DNA of 64,000 nucleotides from Leptospira langatensis (GTDB taxonomy: Bacteria > Spirochaetota > Leptospiria > Leptospirales > Leptospiraceae). The stretch spans positions 372,001-436,000 of the forward strand of contig NZ_RQER01000004.1 of assembly GCF_004770615.1 (NCBI RefSeq), given 5' to 3'. The notes under the pieces were generated by a model. That model made no database searches and was not told the origin of the DNA. It saw nothing but the letters and a program-made list of their open reading frames with translations. Below are positions 53,909 through 62,848 of this stretch, in pieces (positions within the stretch are counted from its first letter, which is position 1; each line of letters begins with the position of its first letter). Both the position numbers and the translations under genes were made by a program.

Positions 53909-54703
53909 CTAAAACGCAGACTTCACTACTCCTCCATCCACTCGGATCGCCGCGCCATTCGTCGCTGATGAAAGAGGAGAAGAAAGATAAGTTACCATAT
54001 TTGCGACTTCTTCTACAGTTGCGAATCTTTGCAGAAGAGAAGTAGGGCGAGCATTCTTAAAGAATTCCTTTTCTATCGTATCAGTGCTAGTGTTTTGCTG
54101 TTTAGCAAGATCTTCTAGGAATCCCTCTACTCCTTCGGAGCGGGTCGGTCCAGGGAGGACAGAATTCACCGTTACATTCGTCCCCTTGGTCAATTCTGCA
54201 AGTCCACGACTTAGAGAGATCTGGGCGCTTTTTGTAACCCCGTAATGGATCATTTCATTCGGGATCTGTATCCCGGACTCGCTGGAAATGAATAGGATCC
54301 TTCCCCAATTTTTCTTAAGCATAGAAGGGAGATAAGCCCTGGAAAGGCGGACCCCACTCAGAACATTCACCTCAAAAAAACGGATCCAATCGTCGTCCGG
54401 GATATCCGTGAAATCCTTCGGCTCGAAGATGCCTACGTTATTCACTAAAATGTCTACATTAGGAAATTTTGATACGATAGAAGAGACTTCTGCCTGCTTT
54501 GAAAAATCCGCCTCTACTCCCGAAAGAGAAGCTGACGGAACCTCTTTTTTGATATGAGAAATTGCTTCTTCAACTCTGGATTTGGTCCTTCCGTTTACAA
54601 TGACGTGGGCCCCTTCTTTTGCCAAACTAAGAGCGATTGCGAATCCTATCCCGGCGGTTGAACCAGTAACTAATGCTGTTTTATCTTTTAATTGTGTATC
54701 CAC
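53909..54703 (-). CDS. Short-chain dehydrogenase/reductase (SDR)
   Basis: A 264-residue classical SDR. Cofactor motif TGSTAGIG (residues 13-20), NNVG motif (88-91) and catalytic Ser141, Tyr154 and Lys158 (HYGVTKSAQ) are all present. The Asn-Gly-Arg after beta-2 (VNGRTKSR) suggests NADP(H). It starts at ATG 54703, divergent from the methyltransferase gene, and is followed by the LLM monooxygenase gene after 3 bases. The substrate is unknown. Confidence 0.9.
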   Translation of the reverse strand: MDTQLKDKTALVTGSTAGIGFAIALSLAKEGAHVIVNGRTKSRVEEAISHIKKEVPSASLSGVEADFSKQAEVSSIVSKFPNVDILVNNVGIFEPKDFTDIPDDDWIRFFEVNVLSGVRLSRAYLPSMLKKNWGRILFISSESGIQIPNEMIHYGVTKSAQISLSRGLAELTKGTNVTVNSVLPGPTRSEGVEGFLEDLAKQQNTSTDTIEKEFFKNARPTSLLQRFATVEEVANMVTYLSSPLSSATNGAAIRVDGGVVKSAF

Positions 54704-54894
54704 TTAGATTTTGTCCTGCTTCTTAGACTGCGATCGAACGAACTTCAGTGAGAACTGTTTTGCCTTCCGATCTTAATACTTTGGTCGGCGAAAGATCCGA
54801 ATGTTTTTGTCGGAATCACGGCTCACAGAAAGTTTACCGAAGGACTTTCAATTTCAGATTGTATAAAATAGGAAACGCACATATTCTTTCAAGC

Positions 54895-55431
54895 ATGGTA
54901 ATCACTTCTCGGATTGATACCCCATTGGGCGTTTTGCTTGCCGGCGCCGTTCCGGAAGGGATCTGTCTTCTGGAATTCACAGAGAAGGAAAGGATCGAAA
55001 TGCAATTGGCAAGGTTAGAAAAGGCCTTCCGTTGCAAGATCGTTCCCGGAGAAAGTCCCTTCTTCCCCAGATTAAAACTCGAACTGCAAGAATACTTCGA
55101 AGGAAATAGAAAAGAATTCACTGTTCCATTTGTCATCCAAGGATCTGAATTCCAAGAAAAGGTTTGGAAGGCCTTACTTTCCGTTCCTTACGGAAAAACA
55201 AACTCATACGAGTCCCAAGCCGTATTCGTGGGAGATATCAAATCCATCCGAGCAGTGGCTAAAGCGAACGGAGAGAATCGGATCGCAATACTTGTCCCCT
55301 GTCACAGGATCATAGGAAAGAACGGAAGTCTTACCGGCTACGGTGGCGGACTCTGGAGAAAGCAATTCTTATTGGATCTGGAAAGAAGGAATTCGGACGC
55401 TCCTACCTTACCGTTTTTCCAAGATGAATAA
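54895..55431 (+). CDS. ogt: Methylated-DNA-protein-cysteine methyltransferase (MGMT)
   Basis: Suicide DNA-repair protein that removes alkyl groups from O6-alkylguanine. The acceptor Cys136 lies in ILVPCHRIIG; other motifs are KVWKALLSVPYGKTNSYE, AVAKANGENR and GYGGGLWRKQFLLDLE. I chose ATG 54895 (178 residues) because the domain starts there (VITSRIDTPLG) and a TATAAA -10-like box lies at 54862; the open frame continues to GTG 54748, but the extra 49 residues look non-homologous and there is no clear ribosome-binding site for either. Its last 29 bases overlap the convergent pyrC gene. Confidence 0.86.
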   Translation: MVITSRIDTPLGVLLAGAVPEGICLLEFTEKERIEMQLARLEKAFRCKIVPGESPFFPRLKLELQEYFEGNRKEFTVPFVIQGSEFQEKVWKALLSVPYGKTNSYESQAVFVGDIKSIRAVAKANGENRIAILVPCHRIIGKNGSLTGYGGGLWRKQFLLDLERRNSDAPTLPFFQDE

Positions 55432-56671
55432 CGGAGCGAATGCTTCCTGGAAAAGTAAATCCTTCGAACGGAGACCAACCGCTCTTACTTTTAATATCTT
55501 CTTTTTTGAATGTAGTCGGAGTGTTGAAATCCAGAACAGTGAAGCTTGCACAATAGCCTTCTTCAATTTTGCCGAAACCATTTCCGAATTCCTTAGGTAA
55601 GAATTCTTTTACGAAGCTCCCTGGATTTTCAGAACAGATCTCTGCGATCTTCTCCAAGGAAACTCCGGCTGATTTATGCAGCCAAGTCACGAATAAAGCA
55701 TACGTATCTAGCTGGGAAATCCCGGAAGTTCCTTTCAACTTTTCTTCAATGGAATGAGGAGCATGATCGGTAGCCAGATAATCGATCCAACCGTCCTTCA
55801 CTCCTTGTAGCAATGCGTTCTTGTCTTCCGGTCCTCGAAGCGGCGGATTCATTTGGAACCAATGGCGGTTCGAATCGTTGAGCATGCTTCGATCGAAGTA
55901 CAAATGAGTAGGAGTCACTTCACAGGAGACCTTTACACCCTTTTTCTTAGCGGCGATGATCTTTTGCAGTCCTTCTTCCGTGGAATAATGGCAAAGCTTT
56001 CCGACTAGTTCATACTTCTCTATTAAATAAAGAGCGAAGTCGGTAGCCAGAGTCTCCGCAATTGCAGGCCTGCGATCCTCATGGTATTTTGCTTCCTGAT
56101 TCTGCTCCAGGATCTCGGGATCTTCGCAATGAAAACTAACGTTGCATCCTTTGTAATGACGGATCGTATTCTCCAATTGCTCATTAGAATAAAAAAATAG
56201 TTCTCCGATAGAAGGTCCCATAAACGCTTTATATGGGACATGAGAATGCAACGGCTTCGTATTCGGACCAATTCCCGCATACAAAGTAATTCGAATAGGG
56301 GAATGATCCGCAAGTTCCCTTTTCTTGGCGTACGTTCTATCGTCCGTGGGAGGGATCGGGTTATTGGGCATATCCGCAATATGGATCACCCCTCCGTTGA
56401 TTGCAGCAAGTCCTGCCGACTGAAAGTCTTCCTTGTATTTATGTTTTCCGGACTCATCTTCTCTTGCGTGAACGTGTATGTCCCCGAAACCGGAAAAGAT
56501 AAGATACTTTTCCGGATCGAAGGCTAACTCGTCCGACTTAGGATCTTGTATTAGAACATTCTTATGTATAGAATTGATTAACCCGGTACTAGGATCCAGA
56601 TCCAGGGTTGCCAGATAGGAGCCCTTGGAGTCTTGGAACTTCCCGGATATTCTTCGGATCGTAGAGGCCAT
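55403..56671 (-). CDS. pyrC: Dihydroorotase
   Basis: Zinc amidohydrolase that cyclises carbamoyl-aspartate to dihydroorotate in pyrimidine synthesis. The HxH metal motif is GFGDIHVHARED; further motifs are AAINGGVIHIADMPNN, CEVTPTHLYFD, QMNPPLRGPEDKNALL and DYLATDHAPHSIEEK. At 422 residues it belongs to the longer, class I-like group. It follows the HAMP/TPR gene by 14 bases and overlaps the methyltransferase gene tail. Other pyr genes are not in the window. Confidence 0.9.
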   Translation of the reverse strand: MASTIRRISGKFQDSKGSYLATLDLDPSTGLINSIHKNVLIQDPKSDELAFDPEKYLIFSGFGDIHVHAREDESGKHKYKEDFQSAGLAAINGGVIHIADMPNNPIPPTDDRTYAKKRELADHSPIRITLYAGIGPNTKPLHSHVPYKAFMGPSIGELFFYSNEQLENTIRHYKGCNVSFHCEDPEILEQNQEAKYHEDRRPAIAETLATDFALYLIEKYELVGKLCHYSTEEGLQKIIAAKKKGVKVSCEVTPTHLYFDRSMLNDSNRHWFQMNPPLRGPEDKNALLQGVKDGWIDYLATDHAPHSIEEKLKGTSGISQLDTYALFVTWLHKSAGVSLEKIAEICSENPGSFVKEFLPKEFGNGFGKIEEGYCASFTVLDFNTPTTFKKEDIKSKSGWSPFEGFTFPGSIRSVIHLGKTVR

Positions 56672-56685
56672 ACGACCAAACTCTC

Positions 56686-58833
56686 CTACACGCCTTTTTT
56701 TTCTATCGCATTCAATAGCTTCGTAACCGCAGGAGAGGATCCCTGCTCTCTTCTGATCTCGATCGCAAGTTCCTGAGCCTCAGAGAGTCGATTCGCATGA
56801 TAATACATTTCCGCAAGATGAAGCTTGTTTTGTATATGCTGAGGCAAGATGGACCTGACTTCTTCCGCCAATCGAATTGCCTCTTGCAGATCTCCGATCT
56901 TCTTAGCGCAATAAGAAAGAATAAAAAGCATTTCCGGGTCTTTCACGACTCCCATGGATCTCAACTCTTGTGCAGCTAAGTATGCAGTCTTGTAATCCCG
57001 GATCTTGAGCCCGAGCTTTAGGATCAACTTAGAGCGGATCGGATGAGGCTCGCTCTGGTTCTGTAGATCGATTAGCATTCTCCTCAACTCTTGGGGAGAA
57101 CTGGTGTATTTCATTTTATTCGCGATCTCTTTCCAAGAAGAGCGAGACCCGTTCCGAGGATCGAGTTCCGTAGTATGCCATGCTTCTTGATCGGAACCGG
57201 AACGAATGGATTGGATCATCCGATTGAATTGATCCGCAAGACTTCCAATCTCGTCCCAGGCCTCGGGATGCAATTCCCTTTGCAGATCTCCTTCTGTGGC
57301 GAGTTCCAATCCGGAATATAATCTTTCCAGAGGATGCAATAAGAAGAAGGAGAAAAACGCGTTTGCGGCAATGGAAAACAAAAGCAGACAGAGTAAAAAT
57401 GCAATAAGAGGTTTTTTAAGAAGTCCGGTCTCAAAAGCCAGGTATTCTCCGTAAGGGATCCCGATTTCCTTTGTCTGCGTCTTTCCAGGAGATTTATGTA
57501 TGATAGAATAATAATATTCTTCGGAACCTATGCCTGTGATCCGTCTGAATCTAGGCTCGCCGTCTTGGACTAACTCTCTCATTTGTTCTAAAACAAGGGC
57601 ACGCAGGGCTTCGCCTTCTGCGGAAGAATTCTTAACGGACTCGGAAAGAATTCTCATGAATTGGGCAAGCTTCTCATCCTTCCCTTCGGAATTCAGAACA
57701 TCCAGGATCCAAGCTCTGATCCCTTTTTCAGGAAGATTGCGTATCTTCTTACGGACCTTCTCCAGACTTTTGGAAAAATCCATTAGATTTTCCGAATATT
57801 TTTCGGAATTTTTCCAGGACTCCGCTACCTTTGAATAAGCAGGATATTCTTTGGAGATCGAAGAAGGATTTTCCCATATAAAGGAAAGTATTAGTTCTTT
57901 TCTCGATTCCGTAAATAAAGAAGGTTCCAAACCTCCGGAGGCGGAAAGAATGAAGCCGTCGTTATTCTGTGCAGTCAAGGAATACGAATCAGAAGAAAGA
58001 TCCTGAGCTTTCAATCTCTCTCGAACCGTATCTCCAAAAGACTCCAATCCAGGTTGTATAAAAAGCCAACTGCTTCCTTGAAAAACGAATAAGAGCAATA
58101 ATATGATCCCCAGTAAGATGGGAGCTCTTAGGCTAAAAGCTTCTCCGGAAGCTCTTAGATGTACGAACCATGCCAGGAATAATGCAACTAAGAAGATAGG
58201 ATTCCAAAAAGACAGGGCAATAGCTCTATCGATCGGAAAAGCAATCTCCTTGAAATGATATAGGATCGTAGTTCCTAAAAGAAGAAGAAAGGGCACCCAA
58301 ACGGAAAGTGCCATCAATCGAACATCCAATCTATGTGCTTCGAAACTTCGCCACACCCCAAAGCACAAGGTCGAGAAAAGATAAACGATCCCAATCCAAG
58401 CAATGATCTTCTCATCCGTTCTTCGGATTACGTCGAAGACCCCTCCGGAAAAGTCGTAGACCGGTCTGCTAAAGATGGTTCCCACTATATGCAGTATCAA
58501 AACGCTTAAAGCAAGAAGGTAACCCACTCCCAAAAGTATTCTTCCGGTGCGGATCGTTGCCTGGGGATTCAGTAAAAAGAAATATAGACTTAAGTGAGCG
58601 AAGACCAAGAAGGCGGAAGGCAAAGCCACCCATCTATGCAAAAAAGAAAGAGGATGATAAACAGAGGTCCCGACTAAAAAGGAAAATTGCAGAAGGGCGC
58701 AGTATAGAAATACCCAACCCAAATGCTGCGTAGTCTCCAGCTTTTCCCTTCTTGCCAGAAGAAAAAAAGCACAGAGACCGGAGAGAATGAATCCGGTAAG
58801 ATAGCTAACGCTAGCGAAGGTCAATACTGCCAT
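56686..58833 (-). CDS. 7TM-HAMP protein with TPR-like C terminus and no enzymatic output
   Basis: A 715-residue membrane protein. The first 240 residues form about seven helices like the 7TM sensor region of histidine kinases. An eighth helix (about 245-265) leads into an extracytoplasmic region (about 270-480), then a further helix (about 483-507, IAFLLCLLLFSIAANAFFSFFLL) and a HAMP domain (about 508-560, LEGDLQ-type pattern EGDLQRELHPEAWDEIGSLADQF). The rest (about 590-715) consists of TPR-like helices (DYKTAYLAAQELRSMG, LQEAIRLAEEVRSILPQH). No kinase, cyclase or phosphatase domain follows the HAMP, which is unusual. It may signal by binding a partner through the TPR. It lies between the small anchored protein gene and pyrC. 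Confidence 0.78.
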   Translation of the reverse strand: MAVLTFASVSYLTGFILSGLCAFFLLARREKLETTQHLGWVFLYCALLQFSFLVGTSVYHPLSFLHRWVALPSAFLVFAHLSLYFFLLNPQATIRTGRILLGVGYLLALSVLILHIVGTIFSRPVYDFSGGVFDVIRRTDEKIIAWIGIVYLFSTLCFGVWRSFEAHRLDVRLMALSVWVPFLLLLGTTILYHFKEIAFPIDRAIALSFWNPIFLVALFLAWFVHLRASGEAFSLRAPILLGIILLLLFVFQGSSWLFIQPGLESFGDTVRERLKAQDLSSDSYSLTAQNNDGFILSASGGLEPSLFTESRKELILSFIWENPSSISKEYPAYSKVAESWKNSEKYSENLMDFSKSLEKVRKKIRNLPEKGIRAWILDVLNSEGKDEKLAQFMRILSESVKNSSAEGEALRALVLEQMRELVQDGEPRFRRITGIGSEEYYYSIIHKSPGKTQTKEIGIPYGEYLAFETGLLKKPLIAFLLCLLLFSIAANAFFSFFLLHPLERLYSGLELATEGDLQRELHPEAWDEIGSLADQFNRMIQSIRSGSDQEAWHTTELDPRNGSRSSWKEIANKMKYTSSPQELRRMLIDLQNQSEPHPIRSKLILKLGLKIRDYKTAYLAAQELRSMGVVKDPEMLFILSYCAKKIGDLQEAIRLAEEVRSILPQHIQNKLHLAEMYYHANRLSEAQELAIEIRREQGSSPAVTKLLNAIEKKGV

Positions 58834-58863
58834 TTCCTACCCTCCGGAAATCTTTGGTTCGAT

Positions 58864-59442
58864 CTATTTCACGCAGATCGCAGCGAATTTATGCGAGGTC
58901 TCGCTGGACCCATATTCGCCTGTACTCAGATTGACAGTCGTATAATCACCTTTATCGCTCGGACTAGTGGACCAAAAGACTCCTGCCGATTTGAGCTTCT
59001 TATCCGCTCTTTTAGAGAAGCTTTTCAGTTCCTCTTTGTCTGGTAATCTTTTGCGTCTAGAAGAACAATATTTCACTGCATCTTCCCAAGTGACGGCTTC
59101 TCCCGCGGACTCGTCCCAACCGTGTTTTCCGTAAACGGGGGTCTTATCCAAATATTCGCGAACAATAAAGTATCCGAAAAACAAGATCAATGCAACTGCG
59201 ATAAAACCGATGATCTTGACCCAGGTGGAAGATCCTCCACTCGGCTGAGCAGATCTCATCGGCAATTCTTTCATCGTTTCCGAGATCTTAGTGGCGACTG
59301 TTTGTTGCTGGTGTCTGTTGGAACGACCGTGATCCGGTCTCTTCTTATGCTGCTGCTGACCCCGGTTTCCCCCTGGGTGTTTATGGGAAGATTCTTGTTT
59401 TTTCCCGGCTGATTTGCGAGGGGGCTTACGACGATTCGCCAT
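58864..59442 (-). CDS. Small membrane-anchored protein with Lcl/DUF1566-like domain
   Basis: A 192-residue protein. The N terminus (about 1-70) is basic and low in complexity (Lys, Arg, Gln, His, Gly). A single helix (about 74-92, WVKIIGFIAVALILFFGYFI) is followed by an exported domain with GEAVTWEDAVKYCSSRRKRLPDKEELKSFSK and FWSTSPSDKGDYTTVNLSTG, resembling DUF1566/Lcl C-terminal domains related to the sulfatase-modifying-factor fold. Function unknown. It is 30 bases upstream of the 7TM-HAMP gene and probably co-transcribed. The basic cytoplasmic tail could bind nucleic acid or lipid (speculation). Confidence 0.75.
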   Translation of the reverse strand: MANRRKPPRKSAGKKQESSHKHPGGNRGQQQHKKRPDHGRSNRHQQQTVATKISETMKELPMRSAQPSGGSSTWVKIIGFIAVALILFFGYFIVREYLDKTPVYGKHGWDESAGEAVTWEDAVKYCSSRRKRLPDKEELKSFSKRADKKLKSAGVFWSTSPSDKGDYTTVNLSTGEYGSSETSHKFAAICVK

Positions 59443-59645
59443 AAAGAGGTTATCCTTTCATTCGGTGGATTTGAGCGGCGATCTTAACAAAGCCGACTCG
59501 ACGGATCTCTAAGACCGTCTTCAAATAGATTCCTACCAAGAGTAGGCCATTTAGTAAAGAAAAATCCATACAAGCTTAAGGAAAGCCCCTGCCCAATCGG
59601 AAAAAGGTCGAATGTTTCGAGTATGCGAGAAAGGATTGTCCCAGA

Positions 59646-60935
59646 ATGCAAACGATTCGGATCGGATTAATAGGCGCAGGCACCGTTGGCTCGGGAGTTT
59701 TAAAAATTCTTTCGGAAGAATCTTCCAGGTTTGAAAAAGAATTCGGCTTATCTGTTCAAGTACATACAATTTGCACGCGTACCCCTTCTAAGATCGCTCC
59801 CCTTTTAAAGAATTTTTCCAAAGCAAAAGTAACAGAAGATTACAAAGCAGTCGTAGGAAACCCGGAAATTGATCTGGTTTTAGAGCTTGTAGGAGGTACT
59901 ACAGTCTCCGAAGAGATCGTACTCGAGGCCTTAAAATCCAAGCAAACGGTCGTTACCGCAAACAAGGCATTGCTCTCCGAAAAAGGAGAAGGCATTTATA
60001 GAGCCGCAGAAGAGAATTCTACCGAGATCGGATTCGAAGCGGCAGTAGGCGGCTCCATCCCCATCATTCGAGCTATTCGGAACTGCATGGCCGGAGATAG
60101 AATTTTAGGACTTTACGGTATTCTAAACGGAACTACCAACTTCATTCTTTCCAAAATGGAAACGGAAGGTTTGGATTACAAAGAGGCTCTTGCTCTAGCG
60201 CAGGAAAAGGGTTTCGCGGAAGCGGATCCTAGCTTCGATGTAGAAGGAATAGATACGGCTCATAAAATAAGTATACTCGGGTCCCTTGCCTTCGGCGAGA
60301 AAATTCCTTTACAGAGCATTGCAATCGAGGGAATAACAAAGATTACGCGATTGGATATCGCCTTTGCCTCCGAACTAGGCTATAGGATCAAGTTATTAGG
60401 ACTTGTCCGTAAATTGGACGGAAAGGTCGAAGCTAGAGTGCAACCAGTGATGATCCCAAAACATCATGCCTTCGCAAGTGTGATGAACGAAACAAATGCT
60501 GTGTATTACAAAACGGCATTTGCGGGACCGGGTCTGATCGTAGGAAAAGGAGCGGGAGCTCTTCCTACTGCGTCTGCAGTGGTTTCGGATCTGATCTTTT
60601 ACGGTCTGCGAAGAGGGAAACATCTTCCGGGCGAAAAGAACAGATTCCCCAAGGCATCCATATCGGAAGCGAATCAAACCGAAGCTAGGTATTATCTGAG
60701 GTTTAACACCTTGGACCAGCCGGGAGTTTTGGCCGAAATCGCAAAGGATCTAGGAACTAACGGAGTTTCTATTTCTTCGGTTCGACAAAACGAATCCCAA
60801 AAAGAACCGGTTGAAGTAGTGGTCGTTACCCATCCTTGTGTGGAGGCTTCTATTTCAGCCTCCCTGGGTAGGATAGACGCGTTAGAGGTGATTTTAGAGC
60901 CTTCTATTGCGATCCGTCTGGAAGATAAGCTATAA
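59646..60935 (+). CDS. hom: Homoserine dehydrogenase
   Basis: NAD(P)H-dependent reduction of aspartate semialdehyde to homoserine, the branch to threonine, methionine and isoleucine. Motifs: [17 protein letters not shown] (Rossmann), [40 protein letters not shown] and [21 protein letters not shown] with catalytic Asp/Lys. The C-terminal ACT domain (about 345-425, [23 protein letters not shown]) is the usual site of threonine inhibition. At 429 residues the length is normal. The start ATG 59646 is the only good candidate; no strong ribosome-binding site. A short frame starts 3 bases after its stop. Confidence 0.94.
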   Translation: MQTIRIGLIGAGTVGSGVLKILSEESSRFEKEFGLSVQVHTICTRTPSKIAPLLKNFSKAKVTEDYKAVVGNPEIDLVLELVGGTTVSEEIVLEALKSKQTVVTANKALLSEKGEGIYRAAEENSTEIGFEAAVGGSIPIIRAIRNCMAGDRILGLYGILNGTTNFILSKMETEGLDYKEALALAQEKGFAEADPSFDVEGIDTAHKISILGSLAFGEKIPLQSIAIEGITKITRLDIAFASELGYRIKLLGLVRKLDGKVEARVQPVMIPKHHAFASVMNETNAVYYKTAFAGPGLIVGKGAGALPTASAVVSDLIFYGLRRGKHLPGEKNRFPKASISEANQTEARYYLRFNTLDQPGVLAEIAKDLGTNGVSISSVRQNESQKEPVEVVVVTHPCVEASISASLGRIDALEVILEPSIAIRLEDKL

Positions 60936-60937
60936 AG

Positions 60938-61150
60938 ATGTTCGAATGTCCGTCTATCCTCTCTCTATGGAAAGGTTTCGGGGATTCCCATTTGGATTTA
61001 TTTTTGGATATTGACGGGATTTCTCGTCCAATCACCTTCGGAACGGTACCTCCTTGGTATCTGCTCCAAAAGGAAAATCGAGAATACTTTTTCGTGGAAA
61101 CGCAAAAGCCCATTCTACACCGGAAAACGTCTCCGGCTGGACGGAATTAA
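60938..61150 (+). CDS. Possible small protein, 70 residues, frame uncertain
   Basis: Frame directly behind hom (TAAagATG). The product contains [15 protein letters not shown] and [14 protein letters not shown], which look protein-like, with a faint resemblance to small proteins of the 3'-phosphoesterase type. A second frame overlapping it (61011-61202) reads into the STAS gene with [16 protein letters not shown], which also looks protein-like. This may be one small gene broken by a frameshift, or an unrelated spacer. No ribosome-binding site is close to the ATG. I do not assign a function. Confidence 0.35.
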   Translation: MFECPSILSLWKGFGDSHLDLFLDIDGISRPITFGTVPPWYLLQKENREYFFVETQKPILHRKTSPAGRN

Positions 61151-61202
61151 CCGCATCCATAAAAGACGGGATACTGACGCTATAAGCTCGGACTGGATAA
61201 AA

Positions 61203-61574
61203 ATGGCAAAAACGGAATTCGAAGGCCTGTTCATAGAAACTAGTAAAACATCAGTGGGGGACAAGGAACTCCTGGTCGTCACCATGAACGGAAAAGTGAC
61301 GAATACGAACGCTTTCGAAATTTCCAGAAAGATCAATTTCGTTTTCGACGAAGGGATCTACGAGATCATATTGGATCTGTCTTCTTTGGAATATATCAAT
61401 AGTGTAGGAGTTGCTACCCTACTCACTCTGATCAAGACTGTGGACCAACATAACGGAAAGATCGTGATCGGCGGTCTGAACCATTTCTTAGAGAATGTGA
61501 TCCGATTGATGGAACTTCCCAAAAAAGTGGCTATTTACCATACTTTGGAAGAAGCCAAAGCAGTCTTTAAATGA
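61203..61574 (+). CDS. STAS-domain protein (anti-sigma antagonist-like)
   Basis: A 123-residue STAS domain: [43 protein letters not shown] with probable phospho-acceptor Ser67, and a C-terminal [20 protein letters not shown]. It is of the same class as the antagonist at 24315-24656 but has no kinase or phosphatase neighbour. CTGGA lies 5 bases before ATG 61203; the frame extends to 61011 without a better start. It could be regulated by the HATPase of the other operon (inference) and ends at the first base of the convergent coaB stop. Confidence 0.85.
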   Translation: MAKTEFEGLFIETSKTSVGDKELLVVTMNGKVTNTNAFEISRKINFVFDEGIYEIILDLSSLEYINSVGVATLLTLIKTVDQHNGKIVIGGLNHFLENVIRLMELPKKVAIYHTLEEAKAVFK

Positions 61575-62264
61575 TCACGGGGACAGTTGTCCTTCCTTAG
61601 AAGCAATATTCAAATATTCTAAAATTTGAGCTGCAATCTTCTCCTTAGAAGCTGGTCCTAATTCCTTTCTAGAACCTTCCCTTCCGAAAATGATCACGCT
61701 GGTATCCAGATCCCCGAAACCTTTGGAATCCTTGCCCACATAATTTCCTACGATAAAATCCAAATTCTTTCTTTCTAATTTACCTGTGGCATTTTTATCC
61801 AGAAGATCGGTCTCCGCAGAAAAGCCCACTCTCAATATATGTTTCAGATTCTGAGAAACCACTTTCTCATCTACGGAGAGAAGAATATCCGGATTCTTAA
61901 CGAGTTCCAAAGATAGAGTTTCGCTTCCTTCTTCTTTCTTGATCTTGGAATCGGTAGAATTCTTGGGACGGAAATCCGCAGGAGCGGCCGCCATGATCAA
62001 TACAGAAGAAGATTGCATTTCCTTTAGAATAGCATCCTTCATTTCTTCCGTGGTTTCTACCTTTACCACTCTAGCGCCTTTAGGATTGGAATATTGAGCC
62101 TCGGTTAGGCCTCTCACGTAAACCACTTCGATCCCGAGATACGCAGCCTTCTCCGCCAAACAGAAGCCCATTTTGCCGGAAGAAGCGTTGGAAATAAAAC
62201 GTACTGGGTCGATCCACTCTCGAGTAGGTCCGGAACTTATTATAATTTTTGAATATTTATCCAA
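61575..62264 (-). CDS. coaB: Phosphopantothenate-cysteine ligase (CoaB, stand-alone)
   Basis: Second half of the coenzyme A pathway enzyme normally fused as CoaBC. Motifs: [46 protein letters not shown] and GFSAET (nucleotide-binding and dimer loops). At 229 residues it is a separate protein rather than a domain. Its start lies 8 bases after the coaC stop, so both are made together. The pathway leads to CoA and the phosphopantetheine used by AcpS. Confidence 0.9.
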   Translation of the reverse strand: MDKYSKIIISSGPTREWIDPVRFISNASSGKMGFCLAEKAAYLGIEVVYVRGLTEAQYSNPKGARVVKVETTEEMKDAILKEMQSSSVLIMAAAPADFRPKNSTDSKIKKEEGSETLSLELVKNPDILLSVDEKVVSQNLKHILRVGFSAETDLLDKNATGKLERKNLDFIVGNYVGKDSKGFGDLDTSVIIFGREGSRKELGPASKEKIAAQILEYLNIASKEGQLSP

Positions 62265-62272
62265 GGGAAAAA

Positions 62273-62812
62273 CTATTGGGAAGATTTGTTATAGTACTCG
62301 ATGATCTTCTTTTGCATCACAGGAACGTCGGCCAATTTTCCGTAACCTTCGTCACCGCAAACCACCACTCCTTCCTGAGGATCCAGGATAATGACCCCGT
62401 CTTCTTTCAAACGGGCCAGGTTCCTTTGAGTGCTGGGATGAGTGAACATATTCGGATTCATCGCAGGTGCCACTAACACAGGACATTTCGCAGCAAGATA
62501 GGTAGAAGTTACAAGATCGTCCGCGATCCCGTTCGCCATTTTCGCGATCAAATTCGCGGTAGCAGGGACCACAGCAATCACTGCGGCTCTGTTTCGAGCG
62601 TCTATATGGGCCATTCCGTGCTCGTATTCGTCTATCTGGACTTTTTTGCCGGTAAGAGCCTCGAAGGTGATCGGACCTATGAACTTGGTCGCATTCTCCG
62701 TCATGATCACGGAGACAGGATATCCTTCTTTTACAAGATTACGAACCAACTCGCAGGCACGAAAGGCCGCGATACTTCCGCTGACTGCAATTAGAATATC
62801 CTTCTTTTCCAT
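62273..62812 (-). CDS. coaC: Phosphopantothenoylcysteine decarboxylase (CoaC, stand-alone)
   Basis: Flavoprotein that decarboxylates phosphopantothenoylcysteine. Motifs: [17 protein letters not shown] (FMN), His69 in [26 protein letters not shown], Asn119 in APAMNPNM and the reductive Cys152 in [14 protein letters not shown]. Length is 179 residues. Fused CoaBC is the common bacterial form; here two genes lie in tandem in the order coaC-coaB. The related flavoprotein UbiX shares the fold, but the Cys loop and the coaB neighbour fix the identity. Confidence 0.9.
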   Translation of the reverse strand: MEKKDILIAVSGSIAAFRACELVRNLVKEGYPVSVIMTENATKFIGPITFEALTGKKVQIDEYEHGMAHIDARNRAAVIAVVPATANLIAKMANGIADDLVTSTYLAAKCPVLVAPAMNPNMFTHPSTQRNLARLKEDGVIILDPQEGVVVCGDEGYGKLADVPVMQKKIIEYYNKSSQ

Positions 62813-62848
62813 TCTTACAAAGTACGAGCTGTCGAAAGGATTTACAAC

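Noticed and set aside
54748..54894. N-terminal extension of the methyltransferase from GTG 54748
   Set aside because: The extra residues do not resemble the family and a -10-like box lies inside the segment.
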